NCBI RefSeq assembly: GCF_900110605.1
Contig: NZ_FOFI01000002.1
Span: forward strand, 186,001-250,000
Source of the DNA: Epilithonimonas lactis
GTDB lineage: Bacteria; Bacteroidota; Bacteroidia; Flavobacteriales; Weeksellaceae
DNA: 64,000 nt
Direction: 5' to 3'
Position 1 is the first letter of the stretch; each line of letters begins with the position of its first letter. The notes beneath the pieces are model-generated. The model did no database searches. It had not been told where the DNA came from and saw nothing but the letters and a program-made list of their open reading frames with translations. The translations under genes and the position numbers were made by a program. Positions 50,160-59,559 of the stretch are shown here, piece by piece.

Positions 50160-52664
50160 CTATTTTCTGTTGAAAAACATTTTCAGTTTATTTCTGATCT
50201 TGATGATCGTTGGCTCTTTATAATTTTTATCTTCATCAAAATAACCATAACCATAGCCGTAGCCATAACCGTATCCGTAGCCGTATCCATAACCGTAGCC
50301 TTGCTTGATACTGAAGTCATTATAGACCAGACCCAGGTTGACAACTTCCTTGTTAAAATATTTTTCGCTGATCATTCTTAACATGTGCTTCTCGGTATAC
50401 TCGTGGCGGGCAACATAGATCGTGGTATCCGCTTTTTTGATGAGTTCGAAAGAATCGGCAACCAGCCCAACTGGTGGTGAATCTATAATGACATATTCAT
50501 AGATTTCTTTCAATCTTTCGATGAACTTCATATTATTATCGCTCATCAAGAGTTCTGATGGATTTGGTGGAATAGGTCCAGAAGTGATCACATCCAATCC
50601 AGGTATGCTGGTATGATTGATAATGTCCTCCAATTCTACTTGGCCAGTAAGATAATTGGAAATTCCGTTTTTGTTATTGATCTTGAAATCCCCGAAAATT
50701 TTAGGTTTTCTAAGGTCCATTCCCAACAATACGGCTTTTTTCCCGCTCAGGCCTAAAACCGATGCAATATTGATCGACACATAGGTCTTTCCTTCGCCAC
50801 TGATGGACGATGTCACAAGGACCACTTTGCTTTTTTGCTCTTCATCAAACAAGAATCTGAGATTTGCCCTTATCGCCCGGAAAGCTTCTGAAATTGATGA
50901 TTTTGGCTCTTCCAGAACAGTGAGGTTATTATCATAATTATTGTGACCAATGACGCCGAGCAATGGAATCCTAGTAGCGGATAGCAGCTCTTTAAGATTT
51001 CTAATTTTGTTATCCAACAATTCTCCTAAGGCTAAGAAAATTAGTGGAATAAGTAAAAGACCACCTATGATCTGCATCTTTGTAGCATTCACATTGGGTG
51101 CAATAGGTCCTTGTCCGAGATTCTTTGCCCAGTCGATGACACTTAGATTGCTTTGGTTTGTTGCCACCCTCATTTGGGATTTAGCTTGCTCCGTAAGCAG
51201 TGTGTTGTACGTACTTTCGATGATATCATAACCTCTTTGGGCATCTAGAAAGATACGTTGTTTTTCTGGCAGCGTGACAAGATCTTGGTCCATCTTTGCT
51301 ATTTCCGCATTGAGATCTGTCAGTTTGTTGTAATAGCCTTCAAAATATTTTTTCAGTCCATCTTGAGAATTGAATTTGGCTTCATTGATAAGCCGATTGA
51401 TTTCTCTCATTGGCTCAGAATTCGGGGTGTAGATCTGTGCCATCTCTCTTCTTTTGGCATAGAGAGATTTTAGTTCCGATACCGAGGCATTGAAATTACC
51501 ATCTTCAATCCCAGCCAGATTCAAACTGATCATTTTCTCAATACTATTGGTACTGACAGAAGATTTGATATTATTGAGGGAATTGATCTTCGTCACCAAT
51601 TCAGCTTTTTGAGTTTCAAGCTCCGTCAACTTAGCTAAGGTTTTGGAGTCGATGTTCTCCATATCGAAGAGGCGGTTGTTAATCTTCAGATTGTTGAGAA
51701 CGGCACCGCTGGAATCCAGTTTTTTCCTGATCTTGGTAAGATTTTCATTGAGGTACTCCACAGTATTTTGGTCCACTGTATTTTGATCCATCAATCTTTT
51801 CTTGATCAATTCCTTTACAGAATTATTCAGAAAACCTACAATATTATTAAGGTTATACCCCGATTTGCTGATGATCATGATAGACGGAAGTTCCTTGTCA
51901 AAATCCACTGCAATGCTACTGATAATATTATTAACAGCTTGATTGACAGGAATAAGCGTCACCATGATGTTTTCCAGCCCTTTTTTGGGCACAACAGGAT
52001 TTGGAACCAACTTAAATTTCAGATTCGGCGTTTCATACCATTCATTAACACTCAGTGTTTTATTTTCCGGTCTCGCATATGCGGGTACTGATTCCGACGA
52101 TTCCGAAACAAAACTGTATAAATTGGTAGACTCACCTTCTTCTGGCAGGATGATCTCATATTTATCTTTTCCTTTTGGGATAATTGTGATGGGATAATTA
52201 ACCTGTTGCAAATGTTCGTTATCAATCTCCAAGAAGACCGGACTGTCCTCCTGATCCAGATAAGTGGTCTTGATCAAGCCTTTCGTGGTATAATTGGTAT
52301 TCAGATTCAGCTTTTTTACCAAGTACTCGTTATGACTTCTCGACAATAATATTTTTTTCAGATAGACACCGTCTTGGTTTCCGCCTTGTCCCCAAATAAA
52401 GTTAATCGATTGATTAGGCGTAAAATAGCTGGATGTATTATTGGATATACTCAAGGAAAGGTTGGCAGAAAAAACCCTTTGTGCATAATATTTACTATAA
52501 ACATATGAGATACAGTACCCTAAAAAACCTAAGAGGACAAACCAGTACCAATTGCGTATGACCCTTTGCACAAAGTGAACCGGATCAAACAAACTGAATG
52601 ACCCCATTTTTTCAGCATTCTGCGCTGTATTTTGGGCATTGTTGCCGTTTTTATCTGGAATCAT
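50160..52664 (-). CDS. wzc: Polysaccharide co-polymerase/tyrosine autokinase (Wzc family)
   Basis: 834 residues. N-terminal Wzz domain with two membrane helices (about 35-55 and 535-555), a long coiled coil between, and the cytoplasmic BY-kinase: Walker A SSISGEGKTYVSINIAS (about 624), Walker A' LGMDLRKPKIFGDF and Walker B YVIIDSPPVGL. The C-terminus carries ten Gly-Tyr dipeptides followed by FDEDKNYKEP, the autophosphorylated Tyr cluster. It controls chain length and export. Its ATG overlaps the wza stop by one base (TAATG). Terminator at the end. Confidence 0.95.
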   Translation of the reverse strand: MIPDKNGNNAQNTAQNAEKMGSFSLFDPVHFVQRVIRNWYWFVLLGFLGYCISYVYSKYYAQRVFSANLSLSISNNTSSYFTPNQSINFIWGQGGNQDGVYLKKILLSRSHNEYLVKKLNLNTNYTTKGLIKTTYLDQEDSPVFLEIDNEHLQQVNYPITIIPKGKDKYEIILPEEGESTNLYSFVSESSESVPAYARPENKTLSVNEWYETPNLKFKLVPNPVVPKKGLENIMVTLIPVNQAVNNIISSIAVDFDKELPSIMIISKSGYNLNNIVGFLNNSVKELIKKRLMDQNTVDQNTVEYLNENLTKIRKKLDSSGAVLNNLKINNRLFDMENIDSKTLAKLTELETQKAELVTKINSLNNIKSSVSTNSIEKMISLNLAGIEDGNFNASVSELKSLYAKRREMAQIYTPNSEPMREINRLINEAKFNSQDGLKKYFEGYYNKLTDLNAEIAKMDQDLVTLPEKQRIFLDAQRGYDIIESTYNTLLTEQAKSQMRVATNQSNLSVIDWAKNLGQGPIAPNVNATKMQIIGGLLLIPLIFLALGELLDNKIRNLKELLSATRIPLLGVIGHNNYDNNLTVLEEPKSSISEAFRAIRANLRFLFDEEQKSKVVLVTSSISGEGKTYVSINIASVLGLSGKKAVLLGMDLRKPKIFGDFKINNKNGISNYLTGQVELEDIINHTSIPGLDVITSGPIPPNPSELLMSDNNMKFIERLKEIYEYVIIDSPPVGLVADSFELIKKADTTIYVARHEYTEKHMLRMISEKYFNKEVVNLGLVYNDFSIKQGYGYGYGYGYGYGYGYGYGYFDEDKNYKEPTIIKIRNKLKMFFNRK
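50244..50303 (-). repeat. Gly-Tyr hexanucleotide repeat in wzc
   Basis: Ten GY codon pairs in a row, written with varied codons (Gly GGT, GGC, GGA; Tyr TAT, TAC). The unit is 6 nt, imperfect at DNA level. It is in the predicted tyrosine-phosphorylation tail. Confidence 0.85.
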
Positions 52665-53524
52665 TATAAGCTCTTAACAATTAGATAGATAGACATGACA
52701 GTCGTAATCAATGAAACACCAGTGGTTATAGTCTGAAGTGGTTCTTTTCCAAATCCGTTGATGCTTTTCTTGTTGGTATTCAGATAAATGATATCACCAT
52801 TTTGCAACCAATAATACGGGGAATTCATAGCATCCTCGCGCGTTAAATCTAGTTTTGCAGTTTTTATGCCTTCTGGATATTTTCTATGGATGGTTATGCT
52901 TTTTCGGTCAACGGTACGGTTCAGACCGCCGTTCATTGCGATAGCTTGCATGATGTTGAGCTGCGTTACGTAGGCGGTCTTTTCGCCAGTAACGCCTACA
53001 GTTTCCATATCACCCAAAATATAGTATCGGATGCCGTCAAGATTTAGTCTTACCTCAGATTTTCCTTGTAGAAAGTTCTCATTGACACGAGATTGTATCT
53101 CCTTTGTCATATCTTCCACCGTTCTTCCCTCAGCTTTGACATATCCGATTCCGAAGATATTGACATCTCCATTCGTATCGACTTTCAAACCATTGAAATA
53201 GAAAGTGGCGTTCCCACCTGACCCACCACCTCCACCGGTTTGTCCCCCAGCAGCACCCGCCTGAGCGCCTCCACCAGCGCCTGAAGCATTGAGTGCGGAA
53301 TAGAATTGCGCGGCGTCACCTTTCGGGGTCGTTACGACATTCAGTGTCAAAATATCACCTTTTGTCACTCTGTATTCTGGAACACTGTAAGGAACCAAGC
53401 CTTCTTCGTTGATACTTAAGCTTTCACTTGGCTGTAAATATCTTACATCTTTTTGCGAAATACAAGAAGTAGCCCCAAAGAGGACCAGGAGTAGGAGTAT
53501 GTTAAATAAATGACGTTGTTTCAT
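52664..53524 (-). CDS. wza: Polysaccharide export lipoprotein (Wza/Poly_export family)
   Basis: 286 residues from ATG at 53524; lipoprotein Cys21 in LLLLVLFGATSC. Poly_export domain with YRVTKGDILTLNVVT, a Gly-rich insert (GAGGGAQAGAAGGQTGGGGGS), FYFNGLKVDTNGDVNIFGIGYVKAEGRT and SLBB-like YYILGDMETVGVTGEKTAYVTQLNIMQAIAMNGGLN. Outer-membrane channel subunit for exopolysaccharide. The C-terminal segment ITTGVSLITTVMSIYLIV is hydrophobic. Stop overlaps wzc start. Confidence 0.93.
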   Translation of the reverse strand: MKQRHLFNILLLLVLFGATSCISQKDVRYLQPSESLSINEEGLVPYSVPEYRVTKGDILTLNVVTTPKGDAAQFYSALNASGAGGGAQAGAAGGQTGGGGGSGGNATFYFNGLKVDTNGDVNIFGIGYVKAEGRTVEDMTKEIQSRVNENFLQGKSEVRLNLDGIRYYILGDMETVGVTGEKTAYVTQLNIMQAIAMNGGLNRTVDRKSITIHRKYPEGIKTAKLDLTREDAMNSPYYWLQNGDIIYLNTNKKSINGFGKEPLQTITTGVSLITTVMSIYLIVKSL

Positions 53525-53553
53525 CAATGTTTTTTTGCAAAAATATAACAATT

Positions 53554-54660
53554 TTAATCTTTTTTGAATCTCAATAGAAATATTGGCAGATATGCTCCAA
53601 TAAAACCCAAAGTCATAATGACCGCTAACAAGCGATTAACGTCCATATGTCTTAAGAAATAAGCTACTGCAATAATAAAAAGGAAATATGATATAATCAA
53701 ACCTGTGGATCGTTTGTGGGTCAATCCCAGATTCAGTAATTTGTGATGGATATGATTCTTGTCCGGAGACATGATCGACTTACGGTGGTACATCCTGGTG
53801 ACTATGACCGTGATCGTATCTATAATTGGCAAAATCAAAATAGCAACTGCAATAACTGGCGCCGCCTGCAAATGATAAAATACATCGTCTTTTTTCGCAA
53901 TGAAAATATCTATAAACGAAATGCACGTGAATGATAACAAAAAGCCTAAGATCATAGAACCTGTATCACCCATAAAGATCTTACTGCTCCTTTTTTCCGA
54001 CAAATTATAGATCAGAAAACCTAAAGATGCGGCAATTAGAATGGCACAGAGAATGACCAAAGGATCATTGTGATTGCCCAATCTGAAAAAACTGATTCCA
54101 AACAGCGCACTTGTAACAATGGTATAGCTACCCGCCAAACCATCGATCCCATCAATCAAATTAAAGGCATTGATCAGAATAATAAATGTCATTATGCTGA
54201 AAATCACGCTGATGTAATAATTGATCTCATAGACACCAAACAATCCAAATAGACTGGTAATCCTCACATCGGACCCAATCACCATCAGTGCAGAAACAAG
54301 GATCTGCGCCAATAGTTTCTTGTACGCTCGCAGAACCATGATATCGTCCATGATCCCAACAAAAAATAAGATGATGAATGATGCGAAAAGGAATTTGTAT
54401 CGGTCAAAAAGTTCGTAAGCAAAAATTGGTGCGCAAACACCTAAAGAAAAAAATATAGCAATACCGCCCAGATTGGGAATCTTTCTTAAATGAGAACTTC
54501 TTGTACCAGGCTCATCCATTAGATTTTTACGTCTGGAAATTTTGATGATGGTGGGAATAGCGAGATAAGTGATAAGAAATGAAAAAGCGAATCCTAAAAA
54601 CATCTTAAAATAGAAAAAAGATATCCCGTAACTTTCTAAAAAAACTTGGAAATTATTCAT
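53554..54660 (-). CDS. MraY/WecA-family sugar-phosphate undecaprenyl transferase
   Basis: 368 residues with about eleven membrane helices. Motifs: MDEPGTRSSHLRKIPNLGGIAIFFSLG, GIMDDIMVL, FNLIDGIDGLAGS, FMGDTGSMILGF and SPDKNHIHHKLLNLGLTHKR. It starts polysaccharide chains by moving a sugar-1-phosphate onto undecaprenyl phosphate. Between wza and the glycosyltransferase on the same strand. Confidence 0.94.
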   Translation of the reverse strand: MNNFQVFLESYGISFFYFKMFLGFAFSFLITYLAIPTIIKISRRKNLMDEPGTRSSHLRKIPNLGGIAIFFSLGVCAPIFAYELFDRYKFLFASFIILFFVGIMDDIMVLRAYKKLLAQILVSALMVIGSDVRITSLFGLFGVYEINYYISVIFSIMTFIILINAFNLIDGIDGLAGSYTIVTSALFGISFFRLGNHNDPLVILCAILIAASLGFLIYNLSEKRSSKIFMGDTGSMILGFLLSFTCISFIDIFIAKKDDVFYHLQAAPVIAVAILILPIIDTITVIVTRMYHRKSIMSPDKNHIHHKLLNLGLTHKRSTGLIISYFLFIIAVAYFLRHMDVNRLLAVIMTLGFIGAYLPIFLLRFKKD

Positions 54661-54681
54661 TTATGTTGCGGTTTCTGGATT

Positions 54682-55695
54682 TCAATTTTGATTCATTAAT
54701 CTCCGGATAAGTCCCTTAAATCCGAAGAAGTACAAGAGATAATATAATTTTTTTTTCAGTGGCAAAGATAACAGATAATTCTTACCAAACCGATTAAATT
54801 GCAATATATCTTTAGTTTTTAGGCCTTTAGTTTGTATAAAAGTATCCAAAATTTGCGACATTTTGTAAAAATCATCATCTTTTTTCACAAAAGCCAAATA
54901 GGCCAAAAATGTGTAGACACCTTCCAAAATTTGAAAATTCTTCAAAGCTTCCGTATGATTTGAAAATCTACTTTTCTGAAATGATTTTTCCACAGTTTCC
55001 ACAGCATTCAAAATATCGAGCCCTTTCATTGTATGACTTTTGCTGATGGAATCTTGCCTTTCCAAATATTGATAATGAAAATTCGATGTAAAAGCTAAAA
55101 CATTGCATTCCAATAAAAGTTGTGGGATCAACTCAATATCTTCAAAATGAATTCCTTTTTTGAATCGCTTTCCATTGAACAAATCTCTATTGAAAATCTT
55201 GTTACAAGCAAAATATGAAATATCAGAGAAAACAGAGATATTTTCTGCTAGAACAATTTTCTCGGGAAAACCTGGAAGTTGGGTCAACTTTTGAGTGACG
55301 TTTCCGACCTCATCGACTTTTTGAAGATTACAAATCGTCATTTCAGCTTGGTGTTTTTCAGCAAGATTGTACATTTCTTCAAACATCGTTCCCGAAACGT
55401 AATCGTCGCTATCTACAAAACCTAGATATTTTCCTTTCGCTCTATCAATCCCGTAATTTCGCGCATCGCTAAGACCGCCATTTTCTTTGATGAAACCGAA
55501 AACTTGATTCGGATATTTTTGTTGAAAGTCTTCAATGATTTGTTGCGAATTATCCTTGCTTCCATCATTGATGACCAAGATCTCAATTTCCTTCAAAGTT
55601 TGACCGACCAAGGACAACAGACATTTTTCCAGATATAATTCGACATTATAAACGGGTACGATGATTGAAACTTTGATATGAAATTGAAAATTCAT
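54682..55695 (-). CDS. Family 2 glycosyltransferase
   Basis: 337 residues. GT-A start VSIIVPVYNVELYLEKCLLSLVGQTLKEIEILVINDGSKDNSQQIIED, donor motif GFVDSDDYVSG and acceptor region HFEDIELIPQLLLECNVLAF. It probably adds one sugar of the repeating unit. Three nt from the arginase-fold gene, 21 nt before the WecA-like gene. Confidence 0.93.
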   Translation of the reverse strand: MNFQFHIKVSIIVPVYNVELYLEKCLLSLVGQTLKEIEILVINDGSKDNSQQIIEDFQQKYPNQVFGFIKENGGLSDARNYGIDRAKGKYLGFVDSDDYVSGTMFEEMYNLAEKHQAEMTICNLQKVDEVGNVTQKLTQLPGFPEKIVLAENISVFSDISYFACNKIFNRDLFNGKRFKKGIHFEDIELIPQLLLECNVLAFTSNFHYQYLERQDSISKSHTMKGLDILNAVETVEKSFQKSRFSNHTEALKNFQILEGVYTFLAYLAFVKKDDDFYKMSQILDTFIQTKGLKTKDILQFNRFGKNYLLSLPLKKKLYYLLYFFGFKGLIRRLMNQN

Positions 55696-55698
55696 ATT

Positions 55699-56769
55699 TT
55701 AATTTCTTGTAAATCTCGGACTTAGAAATCCTCTTTTGGCCTCGTCAAAATCCGAACGCGAACACGGAATACAATTGTCAATATTCTCATCCTCGCCAAA
55801 ATACCAAAGATTGCTGAAAACATCGCGTTTGAAAGCATATTGCTCATCCTTGATCAAAACAAAAAATGTTTCAAAAGACTTCTCTTTCGGATGCGACCTT
55901 TGAATATTGATCCCCTCGATCAAATACCAAAGCATCTGCGCCAAAAGCTGGTGATTGAGCTGAGAATCAGAATAAATATTATAATTGAAAATCCCGACAG
56001 ACTTTAGTTTTTCACCAAGTCCGATTTCCTTCATATACGCGCAAACTTCCCTTTTATTAAGGCCATTCACCTGTGGATTGATGGAAAAAGCCTCGTTGAA
56101 ACTTTCCACCGCATCACAGTTGATGGTCACCAAATCTGCCTTTCGGAAGTAAGGCTCGGTTTTCTCTGTGGAATTCATCATCTCTGCCAATCGGATAATG
56201 TCAAATTGAACTTCCTTGATGAGTTTCACAGAATCAGATTCGTTCAGATGTTTCTGATAACCAAGGTGATGATAATTCTTGATAGAGAAATTTTTGGAAC
56301 CCAAGATCTTACTTAGGAAATTTGACTCGTGAATCTCTTCGTCTTGTTTCAGAGAAACCACATTGCTGATCTGCGTATAATTGATGTCTTTCTGATGAAA
56401 ACTGAGCGCCGAAAAAAGCGAAAAAGCAAAGTCGTTGCTTCCGCCAATCACGATTGGAATCGCGTGTTTGAAGTGACAAGCTGACAAAACCTCCTGCAAA
56501 ATATAATGCGAATCCTGAGGTGTTTTCCCGGAAACCAAATCGCCCAGATCTACAATCGGAATCTCAAAATCGAGTTGAGATAATTTGTAAAACTCTCTTC
56601 GGATCTGCGTAAATTCCTGACTATCGGCATCGCCGTTTGCACCGCGGTAATCGGACAAAAACAACAACACAATGCTGTCTTCCTTTATCTCGTTGGTGAT
56701 CTTGTCTCCGATCTGCCAATTCTCGGTTCGGACTTTTCTTGGTGGAATAATAAAATCTTCGAAGTTCAT
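55699..56769 (-). CDS. Arginase/formimidoylglutamase-fold protein with degenerate metal site
   Basis: 356 residues. Position and length fit the ureohydrolase fold, and it is often annotated as formimidoylglutamase. The first metal motif GGDHS is GGSND (about 110), the DAHxD motif is not found where SLKQDEEIHES stands, and the third motif SxDxDxxDP is TINCDAVESF (about 215). At least four of the usual Mn ligands are replaced, so catalysis is doubtful. It is embedded in the exopolysaccharide operon (6 nt and 3 nt gaps). Role unknown. Confidence 0.8.
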   Translation of the reverse strand: MNFEDFIIPPRKVRTENWQIGDKITNEIKEDSIVLLFLSDYRGANGDADSQEFTQIRREFYKLSQLDFEIPIVDLGDLVSGKTPQDSHYILQEVLSACHFKHAIPIVIGGSNDFAFSLFSALSFHQKDINYTQISNVVSLKQDEEIHESNFLSKILGSKNFSIKNYHHLGYQKHLNESDSVKLIKEVQFDIIRLAEMMNSTEKTEPYFRKADLVTINCDAVESFNEAFSINPQVNGLNKREVCAYMKEIGLGEKLKSVGIFNYNIYSDSQLNHQLLAQMLWYLIEGINIQRSHPKEKSFETFFVLIKDEQYAFKRDVFSNLWYFGEDENIDNCIPCSRSDFDEAKRGFLSPRFTRN

Positions 56770-56774
56770 TGATC

Positions 56775-58331
56775 CTATTTTATAATATTAATGATGACAT
56801 CTTTCGGCATTTGTTTGGAAAACTCAACCAATTGACTTCTTAGTTTGTCTGTATTTTCTTTTTTCACGGCATAAAATGTAACAATTGACCCGCCACAAAT
56901 GTAATTATCCAGAATCTCAATCGTTCCCACTTTCGTGAAATAATCTGGCATCTTCGCCCAAGTATGATACACCATAGCAACATCGAAATCCTGAGATCTG
57001 GAGGTATTGTAGATGTAATCCTTAAGATCTTTGGTGTCGGCAAATTTACCATGTTCATCTTTTCTAAGTTTCGCAACTTCGATGCTTCCGAGTCCATAAG
57101 TATCAAGCAGATGAATATTGTTGTAATAAGTGATCGCCCCAATATCATTGGCAACAACTTTGGAATCCTTGTAATATTTATGAAGAAAATCTGCCAGTTG
57201 TATCTGTTGGTCATAGATATTTTTAGAAGCAAGTGTTTGATTTTTCACCATCGGAATAAAACGCAGACAAAATACGACCAGAAGAAATACAATGATTTCG
57301 GTTTTTAGAATGACATCTCCTGTTCTTTTCTGAAAAACGCTATCCGCAAAAGGTGCAATTGCAAATAGAACAACTACAACCAAATAAGCCTCATAGCGAA
57401 TAAGCCAACCAAAATTAGCAAACATAAGATGCAATGAAAATCCACAGAAAACGATGAGAGGAATTGCATTTTTGGAAATCTTATTCATCCATAATCTTTC
57501 ACCTTTCGCTTTGATGAAGATCTGCGCAATCAGAATCAGGACCAATATCAGAACGGAAATTCCGCGAAAGCCATTTCCAGCCATTCTGGTCACAAATCCC
57601 ACCAATCCATTGTTTGTATTTCCTTTTAAGATCAGAGAGTTCGGAAGGAAGAATGAACCGTGATCCAAAGAGATCCAACCATAGATCAAAACCGGTGTCA
57701 ACGCAAACAATCCCAATGCAATGCTTTGAAAATATTCTTTCTTGATGAAGAACAGATAGACGCACATGAAAAATATGAAGAACAAGCTTTCGTACCGGAA
57801 ACCTGTCGCCAAAATCGCTATCAAAGCCAAATTGGAAAAACCTCTTGGCGTCTCGTGCTCCAAATATTTTTTGAAGGCGAGCAAAACCAAAACCATTGAC
57901 AACGTGTGGAAAACGTGCTCCATTCCCGTCATGATCATCAGGTGCAATGGCATTAATAAAACTATTGAAGCTAGAAAAATAGTGTAGGTCAATTTTGAAA
58001 ATTGCTTCAGATAATTGTGAGAGATCCAAATTAAAAATAAGCCTGCCACCGTATTGGCAACCAACGGAATATATTCCCAATTACCAAAAACCTTGATCAA
58101 GATCGCCAGCAGAAATGTGAAAAGCGGAGAAGAAGTTGTGGATGAAAATTCGTACTGCGTGATTCCCCAGGTTTGGAATTCTGCAAAATTCTTCGCCATC
58201 GACAAATGGATGTAGGCATCATCCAGCGGGTAAATGTATCGCCCAGCAAAACTAGTGACGGCCTGGATATTGAAAAAGATCAATAGACCCAAAATTAGAA
58301 GTATCAAGAAAAGTATCGTGTGTTTTTTCAT
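56775..58331 (-). CDS. Large membrane protein of the polysaccharide cluster
   Basis: 518 residues from ATG at 58331, 12 helices or so. Opening MKKHTILFLILLILGLLIFFNIQAVTSFAGRYIYPLDDAYIHLSMAKNFAEF has the D-D-A/ASP motif of GT-C-type (ArnT/PMT-like) glycosyltransferases, and a C-terminal soluble domain (about 370-518) contains KDSKVVANDIGAITYYN. It could modify lipid-linked sugars. Its start is 9 nt after the EpsG gene. Confidence 0.75.
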   Translation of the reverse strand: MKKHTILFLILLILGLLIFFNIQAVTSFAGRYIYPLDDAYIHLSMAKNFAEFQTWGITQYEFSSTTSSPLFTFLLAILIKVFGNWEYIPLVANTVAGLFLIWISHNYLKQFSKLTYTIFLASIVLLMPLHLMIMTGMEHVFHTLSMVLVLLAFKKYLEHETPRGFSNLALIAILATGFRYESLFFIFFMCVYLFFIKKEYFQSIALGLFALTPVLIYGWISLDHGSFFLPNSLILKGNTNNGLVGFVTRMAGNGFRGISVLILVLILIAQIFIKAKGERLWMNKISKNAIPLIVFCGFSLHLMFANFGWLIRYEAYLVVVVLFAIAPFADSVFQKRTGDVILKTEIIVFLLVVFCLRFIPMVKNQTLASKNIYDQQIQLADFLHKYYKDSKVVANDIGAITYYNNIHLLDTYGLGSIEVAKLRKDEHGKFADTKDLKDYIYNTSRSQDFDVAMVYHTWAKMPDYFTKVGTIEILDNYICGGSIVTFYAVKKENTDKLRSQLVEFSKQMPKDVIINIIK

Positions 58332-58339
58332 AAAATTGA

Positions 58340-59467
58340 TTAGTAGTTCCAAAGAAAATTGGTGTAAGTCTCAGGCGTGAACCTTCCTGCCTTCCCTTGA
58401 TATTGCGCAAAAACAAAATAATAGAAGATCATAAAGGATACAAAGAAAAAGTGCCAGAATCTTCGCATATTGACCTTTTCCATTCCATAAATGATATTGG
58501 GAATCAGCAGCGCTCCAAATCCAACATACACACCCACCAATCGCGTAGAAAAAACAGGATTGTCCCGGAATATAAAATAAAGACAAACACCCATCACCAT
58601 GATATTCCTGATATATTCATAATACCAAACCCTCTGACAGGCTTCCTTGTCATACATTACCAGTAGAAAAGCATTGAGGATCATGATTCCATCCATGAAA
58701 CTAGACGCCTTGTCCTCATAACCAATATAACCGTTGTAGCCATTGGAAACATCCTGAAGATTGAGGCTACCAAGAAATCCAGCAAACAAGTTATAGATCT
58801 GGAAAGGTGAAAGTATGATGCAGGCAATCACGGCATAAAAAATCCTTTTGCTATTCATCGGGATCGTTACCAGCCAATATGCGGGCATAAAGATGATGGC
58901 AGACTTGTGGAAACCATAAGCAACATACAGACAGAGGAGAAACCAGCCTAGTTTTCTCTCTTTGATGAATTGATAAGAAAGAATACAGATCGACATTCCA
59001 AGTGCCTGCCTCATGTGTCCGCTGTCGGCGATGAAATATCCGGGAATAAGTAGTATCAATGCAGAAAAAACCGGATAAGCCGAATCTTTCCTGAAGGTCC
59101 AAAGCTTTATTCCTATGGAGATACAAGCACTGACAATTGTAAAAGTTTGAAATGGACCGCCAAACGCAAAGACAAACTTGTTAAGCATCACGTACATCCA
59201 TTCGATTTCCAGGTCATTCTTCCGCAACAGCATTTTATCTATCAATTCGGAATAATCTATCGTTGGAAAATATAAGTTGTAGAACGTGCGATAGACTGGA
59301 TAATCTGCGCCTACATTGCCACGCAATCCTGCGAGCACAATCATAACGATACCAACCAACCAGACCGAAAGTGAAGATTTTTTCTCTGAATTTCCGTACA
59401 CTTCCTGAAAACTGAACAAGATCAGCATCACAAAAAGGATCGTATAAGCTGGATGTAATATTGTCAT
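58340..59467 (-). CDS. EpsG family protein (Wzy-like polymerase)
   Basis: 375 residues with about ten helices. Conserved ILFSFQEVYGN, LAGLRGNVGADYPVYRTFYN, the motif ADSGHMRQALGMSICILSYQFI and VAYGFHKSAIIFMPAYWL. EpsG/Wzy proteins join repeat units into polymer. Ninety nt after the next gene upstream. Confidence 0.9.
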   Translation of the reverse strand: MTILHPAYTILFVMLILFSFQEVYGNSEKKSSLSVWLVGIVMIVLAGLRGNVGADYPVYRTFYNLYFPTIDYSELIDKMLLRKNDLEIEWMYVMLNKFVFAFGGPFQTFTIVSACISIGIKLWTFRKDSAYPVFSALILLIPGYFIADSGHMRQALGMSICILSYQFIKERKLGWFLLCLYVAYGFHKSAIIFMPAYWLVTIPMNSKRIFYAVIACIILSPFQIYNLFAGFLGSLNLQDVSNGYNGYIGYEDKASSFMDGIMILNAFLLVMYDKEACQRVWYYEYIRNIMVMGVCLYFIFRDNPVFSTRLVGVYVGFGALLIPNIIYGMEKVNMRRFWHFFFVSFMIFYYFVFAQYQGKAGRFTPETYTNFLWNY

Positions 59468-59559
59468 TGGTTTTCAGGAAATTTTTACAAAAGTATTAAA
59501 ATGATTATTAATCTTGTTCGTTGATGATCATTAAAGGAATCGGCAGGATACAGATGCTA

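Noticed and set aside
50244-50303. Tandem repeat that resembles a CRISPR or microsatellite
   Set aside because: It is in frame inside wzc, 6-nt units without spacers, and encodes Gly-Tyr; no Cas gene in the window.
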